64,000 nucleotides of DNA from Hansfordia pulvinata (lineage: Eukaryota > Ascomycota > Sordariomycetes > Xylariales): contig BJKQ01000004.1 of assembly GCA_006538405.1 (NCBI GenBank), positions 682,001 through 746,000 of the forward strand, read 5' to 3'. Shown here one piece after another: positions 35,413 to 47,600 of the stretch; the first letter of the stretch is position 1, and every line of letters starts with the position of its first letter. A program made the translations under genes and the position numbers. Under the pieces are notes generated by a model. It worked only from the letters and a program-made list of their open reading frames with translations, ran no database searches and was not told where the DNA came from.

Positions 35413-36359
35413 ATATGGTACTCGTACTACGGGTCTGGGCGACATGTCTGTGGAGCCACCATGGATACACGCGAGCGAGCGGCTTCGCGGTCCCGAAACA
35501 CATTCGTCAACAAGACTCTACTCTGCGGGGGGACTCCCCAGTGTCCTCCCCCTCTCACCCAACGCTCCCCAAGTGCTGACGGAACGGAACTGGGGGCAAC
35601 TATCGTGAACATCGGACGGAATGACAGCACGAGCCTCCGCCTGCTGCCTGCGCGCCCGCTAAAGTAAAGAGCCGCCGCTGTTGTACTCGTACGTGCACGT
35701 CCACGCTCTCACGATACTCGTAGGGGCAGTGATCCGAGGCACTCGTACGCAACCATTGTGTACATCAGTACATATTACCCCTTACCTCCGAGATACGTAA
35801 GGTACCTACCTATTCGTAGGCACTCGCACACATTGACACGTTATCGGAGTGTTTTCTTCTGGATGGAGGAGGCTTTGTTGTGTCTACCAGACGGAGTACG
35901 GGTATACTCGTATCTGTCTGCCCGTCAGAGAGACCTTGCAGGCGTTTCATGGACCTGTCAGCCGCAGGATCACCCGACGGGAGGCAAGTGCCCATCGCCG
36001 GGCCCTTGCCGGGTCTGGACACGCCAGCCAGGGCCAGCCCCCCTTTCGATTTTGGGGGCGTTGATGGTGGGCTCGTTTGTTTACGAGTAGACAGGCCTCG
36101 TTGGAGGATCGCGGTCGGCCCCCCCACTCACTCACTCACTATCCGCAGGTGCCTACGAGATCTCACCACTCTCCGGCGATCCCTACTCGTACTTGAGGTA
36201 TTCGTATCATGTCGCAGTCGAGGTCGCTCGCTCTCTTGCTCGCTTCCCAAAGATACGGGACAAGAGAACAAAGACAAGAGACCAGACACATACATACATG
36301 CCTGTCGCAACCTCGAGGTCCAGACGAGACGGCTCGAAACCACGCGGAAGCCCCAGGTT

Positions 36360-36383
36360 GATGATGATGATGATGATGATGAT
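36360..36383. repeat. (GAT)n microsatellite
   Basis: About eight ATG/TGA trinucleotide units in noncoding sequence. Confidence 0.9.
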
Positions 36384-36746
36384 ACGATTCTCCCCTCATC
36401 ACCCCTGCCCCCCGTTCGTGGCTGCCGCTTGACAGGTTCCCTGCCTCGGAACCACCCGAGATTCCCAGACATTGCGGTAATTATTAGGAGGGACCATGCG
36501 GCAACCGGGGCTCTCCAAGGACAGGCTCCCCTGACCACGAGTGCGAGGTCTTTCGTGACCTTCATTCTTCTCACACAATCTCACCCGCAACTCTACTAGA
36601 CTCCAAGAGAATCAATCGGCTGGGTTGTTCCCGGTGATCCCATCCCCGCCCGTCTTGTTGAGGCTCTTCGCCTGACAGATATTGATCCCTTATATGTATG
36701 TAAAACCCAGCATACTCGTATGCACCGTAGGTACTTATTTAACAAA

Positions 36747-36770
36747 CATGCATGCATGCATGCATGCATC
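36747..36770. repeat. (GCAT)n microsatellite
   Basis: About six CATG tetranucleotide units. Each unit is itself palindromic, so the run is self-complementary. Confidence 0.9.
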
Positions 36771-39700
36771 AATGGGTACATTTGATATACATGATATATG
36801 CCTGTAATTGACAGCCACGCATATTTGCATCCATAGATCCATATCTGTAAATGCATCAGTATATGTACCTGCATATATACACATATACGAGCATCCCGGG
36901 CAACCCAATTGGATCGATCCATCTCAATACGCGTACGCACCAGTTGACCCATTCGCTCTCACTCTGAATCTGACTCTCTGGTATGCTCCGACTCGAAACC
37001 CGGCACTGGGATCCCGCCTCCCGGGGAATGCGGCGCGTCTCACACATGTGCGGGACAGGGAAAATCAACAGGAACACGCCCCCGGCACACGCGTGGAAAA
37101 TAAGGTTGACCCCCATCGTTGGCCCTGTCACCTGCAGCGAGCAGCCAGGGCAGCCAGGGCAGCCGGCCGGTCGTTCCAAACAGGCAGAGTCCGAGCCTGC
37201 CTGGTGAAATGCAGCCCCGAGCCGGGAGCCCTGTCTCGTCTCCGGTCGAAAACAAGGTTGGCTCCGGGAATCGAAGAAAGCTTGATGATGTGATGACCTT
37301 GGGGGACTCTGCTGACATGAGGACAATGGGGAGGGGCGCAAGACAACCCCTCCAAGAGCTGAAATGCACTTTCAAGAAAGGGAAACAAGGATCATCACGG
37401 CATAACCCTTTATTACTACCTATGACTATCGGACGACGTCCCAGGACGGACTCGCAGAAGCCCATCCTCGCCCACCGCCGCCGACCAAAACGAGCAAGAA
37501 AAGGAGGATGGCGCTGCAAAGGGCATTGCATGCTTTTGGAGTTGGGGAGTGGACCGGGACTTCTCTCTCAAACAAATGATCCCGGCATACACGCGGATGC
37601 GCGAGGGAGACTTCCCTGTCTGTCTGTCTGTCTGTGTGTCTTTGGCGGGGTAAAGAAGGATATTCCCGTTTTTGACAGGACCTCCTCCTCCACCCTCCTG
37701 GCGCGGCTGCTGTTTCCCTAGTCGAGTCGAGTCGACGACGCGCTTCGCGTCAGACTATTGATGTGCCTATCTCACGCTTCCATCAGGCCCGGTTCCGCAC
37801 GGCGGCTCCCGCATGATGCCCTCGGGACAAAGCTTTTCACGCGCGGAACTGGTGCCGCTGCTGACACTTCCGGCTGCCGCCTACCCCGAAGTACATGCCG
37901 TACACACTCAGAGAAACCGACAACCCCGTGTAGAGCAACCCATGACACCGCTTCGCCAGCGGGCTCTCCCAAGTCTCCTCCTCCTCCTCCTCCTCCGACA
38001 TCGCGGGACGCGGACAAGTTTAGGCGCTGACCCGGGGGGTCCGGTTCAAGGGAGTGCAAAGAAAAACAGGCAACACATCATGCAGCCAACCAGGCCCAGA
38101 GGCAAGGGCGTGTGTTCGTCTGCGCCGCCGGCATTGTCTATCTATCGCAACTATCGGACGATGAGCAGAAGAGAAAAGGGAGAGAAAGCTTACCTACCTT
38201 ACCTTACCTACTGGACCAGAAAGATTGCTTTCTCAACGGCTGACAGGCACTCGGCCCCCTTCTTCTTCTTCTCGAGCCGTAGCCCGTCCGTGGTCTGGTC
38301 TGGTCCACGTGCGCGTTGCCCCCCTCCCCGAAGCCGAAGGGATCGATCGGGCCCGAGGAGTGGGCAGCTGTGTATACGAGTTATGGACCTGTCTACTTGT
38401 ATGAGCATTGGTGAATAGAAATACGGAGCACTCATCCCTTGCTGACCCCAGGGGGGGGGGGGGTCTATCTTGCCCCCAACGCCGTCCGTCAGCGCCGCCA
38501 CTGCGAGGAGGTATTCGGGAATAGCGCCCGCGCCCGCACCGCATACCCACCCACAAGGTCCCGCACTCAAACAGGCGGAAGATGCCAGTGGGATGGATCG
38601 TAGTTGCTCCAACTGACTGACCTTGATTAGCTAGTACGGATATCTGGGTACGCGTAGTTGTCGTGCTAATGAACCCCTGCCAGCCACTACAAGCACCACC
38701 CACCAAAGGGAGAACCAACCCTGTTCCCAGATCCGGAGGGGAGGGGCCGCCCCTCGGTGAGGCAACTCGGCGCAGCGGGTACCCTGCGATGCTCGTGCCA
38801 GCTTACCTTGCGGAGTACGGATAGCTTGGTTGGTTGGTTGGTTTTTTTTTTTTTTCTCTCCCCCTTTAGATGGATACTGGTAATCGGGGTCCTGGGTCTG
38901 CGAGCACCCCCGATTCGCCCAAGATGCGGTGGGATCCGGCACCTTGCTTGCTTGCTTGCTTGCCTGCTTCCCATCTTTATTTCTTTGGCTCGTTAACTCG
39001 TAGTACGTTAGCTGGGATGGATCTGGATGATTGAAGCAACCGGGAGCTGCGCGGATGAGGGCGGGTGCTCTGTTCTTTTTTTTTTTTTTTTGAACCTACC
39101 TTTTAGCCTTGTCCCTGACCCTGACCTTGACCTGCTCCCTTCTCCTACCACGGATGATGGAAGAACGATCACATCAGTCCCCCCCCCCCCCCTTCTTCCC
39201 CTCTCAGTGGAGGGAAAGCAGGCTCTCTGAACCTAACCAGGGGGTTTTTCCCTCTTTGGCAGTGACAGGGCAGGCGTTGGCACGTGCTGATGGGCGGGGC
39301 CTTGTCTCCAAGTTGTGTTGTTTATCACGAGTAGCGCACGCACAGGAAGGACGGCGACTACTAACTTGCGGAGCACCGAGTGCCCGAATCACCAGTGCCA
39401 CCACCACGGACTCTGGGGGAGTGCGGAGGTCGTGGTCGGGGTGTTGTGATCGCGGGTGGGTGAGTGGTCGGGCAAGAAACCGGCACTAGTAACTAGGTAA
39501 TAAAGCGCAAGTACGAGTAATAATAATGAACGAGTCAGACGGGATGAATCCCATCTCCATCAGTCCCAGAACGGGGGCGGCCTGTCAATTCCCTCTCGCG
39601 CTTCTTTGTCATCAGACCCATGCAGCATCGTGGTAAGAAAATAAAAAAAATCAAGCTTTGCCTCTCCATCATCAGACAACTTGCCTGCCTGTCCACGCAA

Positions 39701-40613
39701 CCCCCTCCCTGCCTGGGAAATCGGCAAGTGAAGTGCAGATATGCACATCTCGAAAGCGGTGAGTTCTGGGTACACGAGTATGGGTGGGCCGCCCCCAGCC
39801 ATCGTGCGAGTACCTTGTCGCCCTTGCCTGGCTGGTCGTCCTTGTTACGAAGGGAATCTCAAAAGCCGGCGCAGAGGGCACACAAGGGGGCACACACTGT
39901 GCGGCGTTTGTGGGATGAGGTGTGGGGGTGTGGCAGCAAGGCTTCGTTATTTACGGAGTAGAGAGCTGCGGGACGACGATGGTGGTGATTATAGCAGTCT
40001 GCGGGCCATCACTATTTATTATCTAGTCTTTCTCAAAGGCGGCGGCGGCGGCGGCTTACATGGCGGTCTGCGTGCAGGCGGGGCGTGGCTTGTGAAGTTG
40101 TAAAGGTTTTTTACGCATGAGATTGGCAACTTATATAGCATTCACCATCTTGATCGTGTACCGTACCTAATTTATCATATCACCTTGGTGCCGCCTGAAT
40201 GATGCCGCTCTTATTACCTGCTCGTAAGTCAGCACCTATCCAAGTGTCGGGTCAGAACCAAGCATCAAGACTGGGTGCGCGCGCCTCACGAGTCCAGTCC
40301 GGGGGGGGGGCCGGCGCATTGTTTGTCCATCAAGCCGAGCCGGACGTAAAAAGTCTCTGGAGCAGTCGCATCGCGCCGTGACAGGCACAGACAGAGTGTC
40401 TGCGCAGACTCGCCCCCGCCTAATCAACGACCCCGACCGGGAAAGCCCAAAGTGGTCCGACGCCTCGCCCTCTCGCTCTTTTTGAGTCGTCGCTATCAAA
40501 GAAAGGCCTGGCCCGTCAGTTAGGTAATCAAGAAAAAATCCCCCTCCCTCCCCTCCCCTAGAACGGGCGAAGAAAGAGAGAAGAAGAAGGGACAAGGAGA
40601 GAGTCTTATCAGT

Positions 40614-41189
40614 TCACACCTCGGCCGACTCAAAGACCTCGAGAACCCACAGCAGCACCGCCCGCAAGCGCTCAAACTCGGCCTCCAGGGCCCGCTCCCG
40701 CGCCGCCGCCGCCGCCGTGGGGACTCCTCCTCCTCCCCCCGGCCGCCGCCGATGCTGCTGGTGCCGCTCCGCCAGCGACCCGAGCGCGCGGTGCTCCGCG
40801 TACCCGAGCCCCCGCACAAAGTCCCCGCACACGCGGTCCGCCTGCCCGGACGTCCGGTACGCCCGCGCCGCCGCCAGCAGGCGGCGCCCCGCTCCCGCTG
40901 CCGCTGTCGCCAACCCCCGAGGGTCCCGGTCCGCGAGGGCGTCGTGCGTGAGGCCCGCGATCGCCTCGCGCGTCTCTACCAGCTCGAGGGCCTGTTTGTT
41001 GTTGTTGTTGTTGTTGTTGTTGCGCCTGCGGTCCGCGCGGTGGATGGCCGCGACAGCCTCGCGCCAGGCCGGCAGGGCTTGGTGGCGGATGCTGCTGCTG
41101 CTGCCGCCGCTGCTGCCGAGCACGGCCTGGAGTAGCTCGTAGAGCTCCCTCTGCAGGCGAGGGTCGTCTTGGCTCGACGTGGCGGTCAT
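40614..41189 (-). CDS. Hypothetical protein, helical, function unknown
   Basis: Single-exon open frame of 191 codons from ATG 41189 (MTATSSQDDP). An earlier in-frame ATG at 41294 would add a Gln/Lys/Glu-rich leader that looks like untranslated A/G-rich sequence. The protein is predicted largely helical (LQRELYELLQAVLGSS, LPAWREAVAAIHRADRR, DFVRGLGYAEHRALGSLAERH, ERLRAVLLWVLEVFES) with an Asn run at about 58-65 and a Gly run. I recognise no family. The consistent amphipathic helices and lack of stops argue for a real gene, but with no splice or motif evidence it stays tentative. Confidence 0.45.
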   Translation of the reverse strand: MTATSSQDDPRLQRELYELLQAVLGSSGGSSSSIRHQALPAWREAVAAIHRADRRRNNNNNNNNKQALELVETREAIAGLTHDALADRDPRGLATAAAGAGRRLLAAARAYRTSGQADRVCGDFVRGLGYAEHRALGSLAERHQQHRRRPGGGGGVPTAAAAARERALEAEFERLRAVLLWVLEVFESAEV

Positions 41190-42902
41190 CTTTTTTTGTT
41201 CTTCACTACCTTTTTTCTTCTTCTTTTTTTCTTCTTCTTCTTTTTTTGCCGGTGGTTGAGGTTGCTGTTGTTGTTCTTGTTGAGGGACGGGCATGTGTGT
41301 ATGTGATGAATCTGAAAGTGTTGGTATCGTTGCGCAGGTAGGTTCTGGTCAAAAGCTGGGTAGATGTCAAGACGGCTCTCTTGATAGCGTCTCGGGGGCT
41401 CTCTGGATTATCCGAGATTATATACAACCCAGCTGCTACTTGAAGGGATACAGTAACCCCCTTTCAAGGTGAACATCAGGCACGATGCCCGCCGATGCAG
41501 TCTGGAGAGACATCGTTGTCCAGTCGGAACAGCGTAGGGAGCCTGAGATGAGATGAGGTTCGAGGCATGCCGTTGGCAGCAAGTCGTGCCTCATCATGGC
41601 CCGGGTGACGAGGCTTCTCCTCGTTCTTGTTCGCCTGTAATGCGTTGCAGGGTTGGGCTGTTTCGACGTGTACGCACGGGCACTGCCCCCGACTCGGACA
41701 GACCTGCTGGAGCTGCGAGGCGAGGTAGTCTGCGTCCCATCCGTACCGTGCCTGGACTTGGAGTTGTTGTTCAGGCCGGATCTTGCAGGCTTGTCATGAG
41801 TCATGACTGCTGGAAACACTGCCCGGCTCTTTGTTACTTGGCTGGGACGACGACCAACGTTCCCCTTTATCAGGCTGGGGGAAGAAGCCCGGGCTGGTGT
41901 ACAAGCATGCAAGCAAAGCAAAGGCGGTTGTTTGGCAGAGTCCTGCACAGGCAACTCTGGTTCAACCTGCTTGTTGCTCTCTTTGCCCCGCCTCGCCTCG
42001 CCTCGCCTCGCCCCGACTAAGCGTCGGTTATAAAGGTGGCACACAAGTTGGAACTCTGCAAGTGCCAGGACACAACGTGCGGTAGTCTAGACTCCATAGA
42101 CTGTACGCATGTATCCGCCTTTGCCCCCCTTGAGTCCTAATAAATGAGGCCGGATCTCAGGCTAACTATGACCTATTCGCGTCAGCTCCCCGAGAGTCCC
42201 TCGCAGAATAGCCACTGGGACATGATGCATAGGCGGTAGTGACGTCGTCGGTAGGTCCCCGGGCGGGGCGCATTGCCAGGGCCGGACAACCGCCTTTATA
42301 GGATCCGCGGTAAGTTACTCATCAAAGTGGAACGTGCATGCTGAACGCACAGGGGCTTCGGTGGCACTTCTCCTGCGTGTGTGCATGGCCTGGTACTATA
42401 CCTACTACCTACCTTACTATCTGACTATTCTTGAAAGTGACTCGTATAGGACAGGGCCCCTGCCCCTGGCAGGTCGGGCGAGTGATGGGCTATTTCCAGT
42501 AGGGTCGGCCCACCGCCGCCGGCTTCCCACGGAGGAAGCCGCTCGTTTCGAGCATCAGGTTTGTGTATAGCTAGGTAGCTTAGGTACCTTACTGGTGATT
42601 ACTTGCCTGCCTGCGAGGATAATGAGAAGAGCAGCTGCCCGGCAGCCTTGAGGAGAAGCCAGGAAACCCTCAGCCACCGGCATCCAGGTATCGCGAGACG
42701 ACTACCGATGAGGACTACATGTACGAGTACCCAAGGCACAGGCCAGTACGGCTAGAGGGAACCACATATGACGATAGAGAAGTACGCGAGTACACGCGGC
42801 AGACCCAAGCCACACCGAAATATGGCTCAATATAGTATATCGTTTTCCCTCTCCGTAGCTCATTCTGGTTGCAGGGCTTGATCGCCACCTACCTTACCTA
42901 CT
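41190..42902. other. Intergenic region
   Basis: Left part is a pyrimidine-rich (TTC/TTG)n leader of the hypothetical gene (41190-41290). The rest has no supported coding region. Direct CGCCTCGCCTCGCCTCGCC repeats lie at 41992-42012. TACCTACC-type units occur at 42400-42420, 42570-42590 and 42890-42900, and GTACGAGT at 42721. Confidence 0.45.
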
Positions 42903-43128
42903 TTAACAAGCCTTTCCAAACAGCATCCTCCTCAAGCAAGACATGTCATCCTCTCGTAACATGACCACAATGTCCAACATGCCCCCGCCGGCCGCCTCCT
43001 TGTCCTCCTCCCTTTTTGCCCCGCCTTCTTCTTCCGTCGTCCTCGCCGGCATCACAATGCAGACTCCGTCAGCCGGGACGCCATCGACGTGCGGTGGCCT
43101 TATGAACTCGGCTTTCACGTCTTTTGCA

Positions 43129-43167
<39 letters not shown>

Positions 43168-44703
43168 CCCTCCTCCCCCCACTACTCTTCTCCCAAGACC
43201 CCCAAGATAGCTCGTGCACCCACTTCAGCCCCGTCCAGCTGGACACAACGACGTCCCGCGACCCGAAGAGATCCCAGCCGGGGAAGATGCAGCGATAGTC
43301 GGGGACCTTGGTCACCAGCGCGCAGACCTCGGCGATGTGTCGACGGCCGAGTCTGGCTGGCGACTGGGACGCAGCGATGGCGTCGCATATGCCTTTGCCT
43401 GCAGCCGCAGACATTCCGGCGGGGAGGATGCCAGGGCCCGCCGCCGAGCTCTGCATCTGCATCTGCATCTGCATCTGCATCTGGGATTGCCGCCCTGCCG
43501 CCGCCGTACTCGTCGTACTCGCAGCAGACGCAGAAGACACCAGCTGGCCCACCGGCATGTCTGTGTGTGCGTAGAGCACCGCGTTGCCGACGTAGGGGCT
43601 TGCTTCTTCTTCTGTCGAGCTGCTGCCGCCCCGGCCATCGTCGTCTCCTGCGAAGAACAACCGCGACCGCCCGTTGACAGCCGTGATGAGTCTGCTGTTC
43701 ACCGGCTCTGCGCCGCCCGGGTCTGACTCGCCGCCTGCCACCAGCCGTTCGCGCTCGCGGCGCGCGGCTCGCGATCGGGTGATGGAGACCCACAGGAGGG
43801 CGCTGATGACCGCGTTCGTCGTCGGGGTCGAGACGTTCTCTTCTCCTCCCGACCATGTCGCCAGCGCTTGTTTGAGGTGGTCAATCCGAGACTGCGGATG
43901 GTGTACAGGCTGCTGGTGCAGGGATGGAACTCGGCAGGCATGGCTGGCGGCGACTGAGAGTACTCGGGATGTGCTCTGTAGATGTCGTCCAGCGGTAGAG
44001 AGCGGGCTGCAGGCCAGTCGGCGGAGAGCGCCTCCGTGACCCGGCTGCCTCGATCACCGCCGAGTTCCTGCGGCGATGGCGACTGGGGCGGCGGCCCATC
44101 ACTCTCATCACCATCACCGAGCCCTGGTCCTCCGCGCACATGGGCAGCCCATTCTTTGATGATGTGTCCCAGGCCCGTCGCGTCTGCCACGTTGTGGTGG
44201 GCGCAGATACACAGGCCCACCCCTTTGCCGTCCGCAAAGCGGAAAACGCTGGCAGCAAACACCCGGGCGCCCCGTTCAGAGGTCGTCGTGTCGTTCAATT
44301 CCTCCAGAGGCCACACGTGAGACGGGATCTCGTTGGGGGGCATACCACGAGCTGCGGCTGCTTCGTACGCCACCTCCTCAATCGTCCCCTTTGCCACAAT
44401 GCGAGGAGCAAGCCGGCGCGTGCTTCCGTCAGAACCAGTCCAGCGCAGCTCCAAATGCGGCGGCGGCGCATCCGAGGTAGGCCCGGCGGCTGCAGTGGAG
44501 GAGGCATGGAATACCCGGCCCGCCATCCAGACAAACCGGTCGACTGTTCTGTCCAGGCCGACTTGAAGTTTGTACCTGGCGTCGTCGAGGTGCAGTCCTG
44601 TCCGGAAGGTCAACATGAGCTGAACGTACGTTGGCGGCATGACCATATCAAGTGGTGACAGTCGCATAATGCGCGTTTCCTCGGCCGCCATGTCTGCAGC
44701 CAT
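42903..44703 (-). CDS. BAHD-type acyltransferase (trichothecene O-acetyltransferase-like)
   Basis: Single exon from ATG 44703 (MAADMAAEET); an upstream ATG at 44847 is separated from it by an Ile run encoded by a (CAT)n tract and is less likely. Two one-base losses, near 43885-43890 and in a six-base C run (plus strand) near 43170-43175, split the frame. The span plus two is exactly 601 codons. The catalytic HHNVADATG (H170, D174) is intact: the HxxxD base of the PF02458 transferase family, which moves acyl groups from CoA to alcohols or amines. The usual structural DFGWG motif is not seen; ELSWGSW stands near its place. The conserved end FIRPPHV, VCIVMP and VVMLREDDM is present. A Met-Gln alternating run and a Ser run are odd insertions. 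Substrate is unknown; secondary metabolism is likely. Confidence 0.78.
43129..43167. repeat. (GAC)n trinucleotide run inside the acyltransferase gene
   Basis: About 13 units of GAC on the plus strand. On the minus strand it encodes a Ser run in the inferred frame (Arg in the uncorrected frame), between the core and the final strand of the acyltransferase. Confidence 0.85.
43449..43484. repeat. GCATCT hexanucleotide array coding for Gln-Met repeats
   Basis: About six units of GCATCT (minus strand CAGATG), giving an alternating Gln-Met run in the acyltransferase. Being six bases long, the unit is frame-neutral when it expands. Confidence 0.9.
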
Positions 44704-46505
44704 GATGATGATAATGATGATGATGATGATGCGATGAGATGAATGAATAGATGCTCCCTGATGCGAAGAATGTGAGCGGCTAGCAGGACTGCAGTACGAC
44801 GAAGAGATCGGGGCGATTTTGAGACCATGAATGTTGATATTTTTCACACAGGTTCTCTTATATAATGGAAGTCTTGGATGAGGATAAGGACCTGAAAAGG
44901 CACTCTGTGGCTGCCTAGTTGTACGCGCGTATAGAACATCAAGAAACCCCTGGAAACCCCGTACCGTTGCTGCCTTGCATAGACAAGCCCGAGCATCCGA
45001 AAACGGGTTCTACAACAACCCGAAGCCCCGTGTAACTTGCACGGGAGGCCTGTTATTCACCATGTACGAGTAGGTAGGGTAGATACCGTAGCGGATTGAT
45101 ACGGGGGAACACAATGACTGTTTGACCTAACAACGAGAGTTCAGGATAACAGTGCGTGCTTCAAGATCTTTGGGCAGTTCAAATTCTGGTTGAGACTCGA
45201 CCTTTTTTCTCTCTGACTCATATTGGATATGAAGCTGAAGTATTTCAAGAAAGGCACGATGGAGATCTAAAATTACGTTGATGACGAATTATAGCATCAA
45301 ATCATGAAGCTGTAAGGGCATTTACAGATTACGGTTCAAACTTCACAGGTCACAGGTCTACACGCGAGAATGCGAGAGTCTTTTCTAGGTATATATGAAT
45401 AAGAAGTTTATTGCCGGTGCCCGTACTGCTGTTAATACTGCTGCTGGTACTGCTGTCCGTACTGCCTGATGTAGCGATGACGACGGTGATGGCAGTAATT
45501 AATGGTGAAGGTGGTCTAATCTAAGTTGAAAAAAGGGTAGGAATAGCATTAATGTACTTGCACACCTACTTGCGCAGAAAGGATACTTGAATCCAACAAT
45601 GACTGTTGCATGTGGTCAATAACGATTGTTTTCTGGTGTATTCCTCCGCCACGGTAGGTGGAGGGAGCAGCACAGACAGAATGATGCAAGTCCTTGTAGT
45701 CATTGCAGACCAGGACCGGCCCAAGCCAATACTCTGACGGATACTCAGGTATGAAGAGCATTCGTTGAAGCAAGTCACACAGGCCGCCCGCCCGTCACGG
45801 ACAGACAAACATGGCCATCATGGGTGGGCATGGATCGTGAGACGAGCCAAGCCAGGGCGGCCAGTAAATGGCGGATGGTGATTGGCTGCTCAACGGGAGT
45901 GACCAATGGCAGGTGAGCAGCCAGGGCCACGGCGGCTCTCCATTGGCCGGCGAGGGACCCGTCATTTGCCCCTGATCTGATCTGGGGAGCGAGATGGCGC
46001 ACCGTGCGCAGATCTCGAGAGGGCGCACCTACATTGCCGCGAAGAGACAGTGTCTCGCCACATCCAAGGACAGTGTTAAGCTGGTACTGCACTGTACCAA
46101 GATCTCCCCTGGAGCCCTGGGGAGAACGATTAAGGGCAACGGTAGCGTGGCATGTGGAGGCCCTAGCGTCGGCGGGCGGCCTGCTGCCACAGCGCCGCTG
46201 GGCAGTACCTAATCAGCTCCCCCGGGGGGTTCGAGGCTGCCCTCCAGCTGCCATCCAATGCCCCACGCGCTGTAAAGGTGCCCGTCCGTTCTTCGCCGCG
46301 ATGATTCGGGCTTTTGTACGACACACGCCACGACGACGACCACGACGACGACCTCGCGTCCATCCGCTCCTTAACCCGAGAAAAGACACCCTCGCGCCTA
46401 CGCACAATCGCGCCCGCATCTACGCTCCTTACCTCACCCACGCTCGTTTCCTCCCCATCCACCAGCCCACCCCAATCGAACACCCCTTGAAACCAACCGC
46501 CCAAG
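44704..46505. other. Intergenic region with AT-rich segment
   Basis: Starts with an ATG/CAT trinucleotide run (44704-44732) in the acyltransferase leader. From about 44850 to 45780 the sequence is notably AT-richer than the window average, with imperfect tactgctg repeats at 45421-45470. GTACGAGT occurs at 45064. From 45780 it becomes GC-rich again and forms the promoter of the GPI-protein gene, ending in a C/A-rich leader. No gene is supported. Confidence 0.5.
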
Positions 46506-47279
46506 ATGCGCGCCCACGCCGTCCTCGCCGCCACCATCGCCGCCTCCGCGCAGCTCGTCGCCGCCATGCCCCCGCGTGCCTGCTGTCTGCTCTCGGGTGC
46601 GTCGCGTCCTAGCTAACCCCATTCCGTACATTAAACTGGGAGGATGGAATCAATGCTAACCGCCGCGATACCTGCCCACCCCGCCCAACAGCCAGCAACC
46701 CAACCCCAACGACTTCAAGGCCATCTGCACCGACGGGCAGAAGGAGGTCCAGAAGATCCTCAAGGGCGCCTGCCAGGGCGACGCCCTCGACGAGGCCAAG
46801 CGCTACTACGCCGACACCTGCAAGGAGAAGGGCTTCACCGTTTGTAAGTCGCGCTCACCTCCCAACCTAGTACTCGCTGGTGAGCATGGCCCTCAATGGA
46901 AAGCTGACACGCCCATCTTCAAACCCGCACGCAGCTTCCTCCTCGCCCTCGCCCTCCGGCAGCGGCTCCGCCTCCGCCTCGGGCAGCTCCGACAGCCCTT
47001 CGCAGACCAGCTCGGGCGGCTCCGACGATGGAACCTCTACTTCGTAAGCCTGCACCACCGCCCAGCATCCATCCTCCCCCTCCATGGCATCTATCGTCGC
47101 TTCCTGCCTGACCTTGACTACCTACCTGTCCGATTACTAACCTCGTCCGCCCCCCTCTCCGCAGCGCCAGCGGCTCTGCCACGCCCACCGCGGCCGGCGC
47201 CAACACCGCGCCCCAACCCCTGGTCTTCACCGTCGCCGCCCTGCTGGCCACCGGCATGACGGGCGTCATCTTCCTCTAA
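46506..47279 (+). CDS. Small secreted GPI-anchored serine-rich protein
   Basis: Four exons, with exons 2-4 at 46692-46843, 46935-47043 and 47165-47279. Exon 1 starts at ATG 46506. It ends either at 46596 (good GTGCGT donor, but then one base is missing overall) or at 46600 (weaker GTCGCG donor, in frame, 156 residues). A signal peptide (MRAHAVLAATIAASAQLVAA) is followed by a short Cys-containing domain (MPPRACCLL ... FKAICTDG ... LKGACQG ... YYADTCKEKGF), a Ser/Gly/Thr stalk, and a C-terminal hydrophobic tail (LVFTVAALLATGMTGVIFL) typical of a GPI anchor signal. The Cys pattern resembles small fungal CFEM-like or effector-like wall proteins but is too short to assign. Probably on the cell surface. 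Confidence 0.72.
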
Positions 47280-47600
47280 GCGCGCTCAGCAAGCTCAATA
47301 CAACCTCTAGCTCCCGGCCCTCTCTTATCTTCCGGCGCCGTACCCGCCCGAGGCGCATGCAGGACATGGCAGGCTCACGTGGCAGAGGGAACAGTTTCGC
47401 GGACCGATAAGTGTGCATGCTCGCAGTGCTGAAGGAGAGGGCGTCTGACTATCGGAGAGGTCGATTGCGAGTTTCTTCCTTTTTAAATATACCCCCACCC
47501 TCTAAGCGTCAGGCCCGTCTTCTGCTGTCGCGTCACGTTGCTGCATCAATTTTTGCCCGTCTTCGCTCGTGTTGTCTTGCTGGTTGATGCTTTGACTGTG
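47280..47600. other. Short convergent intergenic region
   Basis: This separates the 3' ends of the GPI-anchored protein gene (+) and the resolvase gene (-). No motif or gene is seen beyond an AT-rich patch at about 47475-47495. Confidence 0.5.

Larger units (their letters stand above)
34151..40613. other. Gene-poor, repeat-rich region
   Basis: About 6.5 kb with no supported gene. It is the longest such block apart from the right end. It holds at least nine ACTCGTAC/GTACGAGT copies (34687, 34782, 35092, 35420, 35685, 35741, 36185, 39511 and others degenerate), many TAGGTA/TACCTA units (34425-34460, 35800-35815), a 12-base tandem array, GAT and GCAT microsatellites, and several homopolymers (T runs near 38842 and 39076, C run at 39180). 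Composition alternates between GC-rich and mixed segments. Promoter sequence of the second rhodopsin-domain gene lies at its left edge. Confidence 0.6.
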
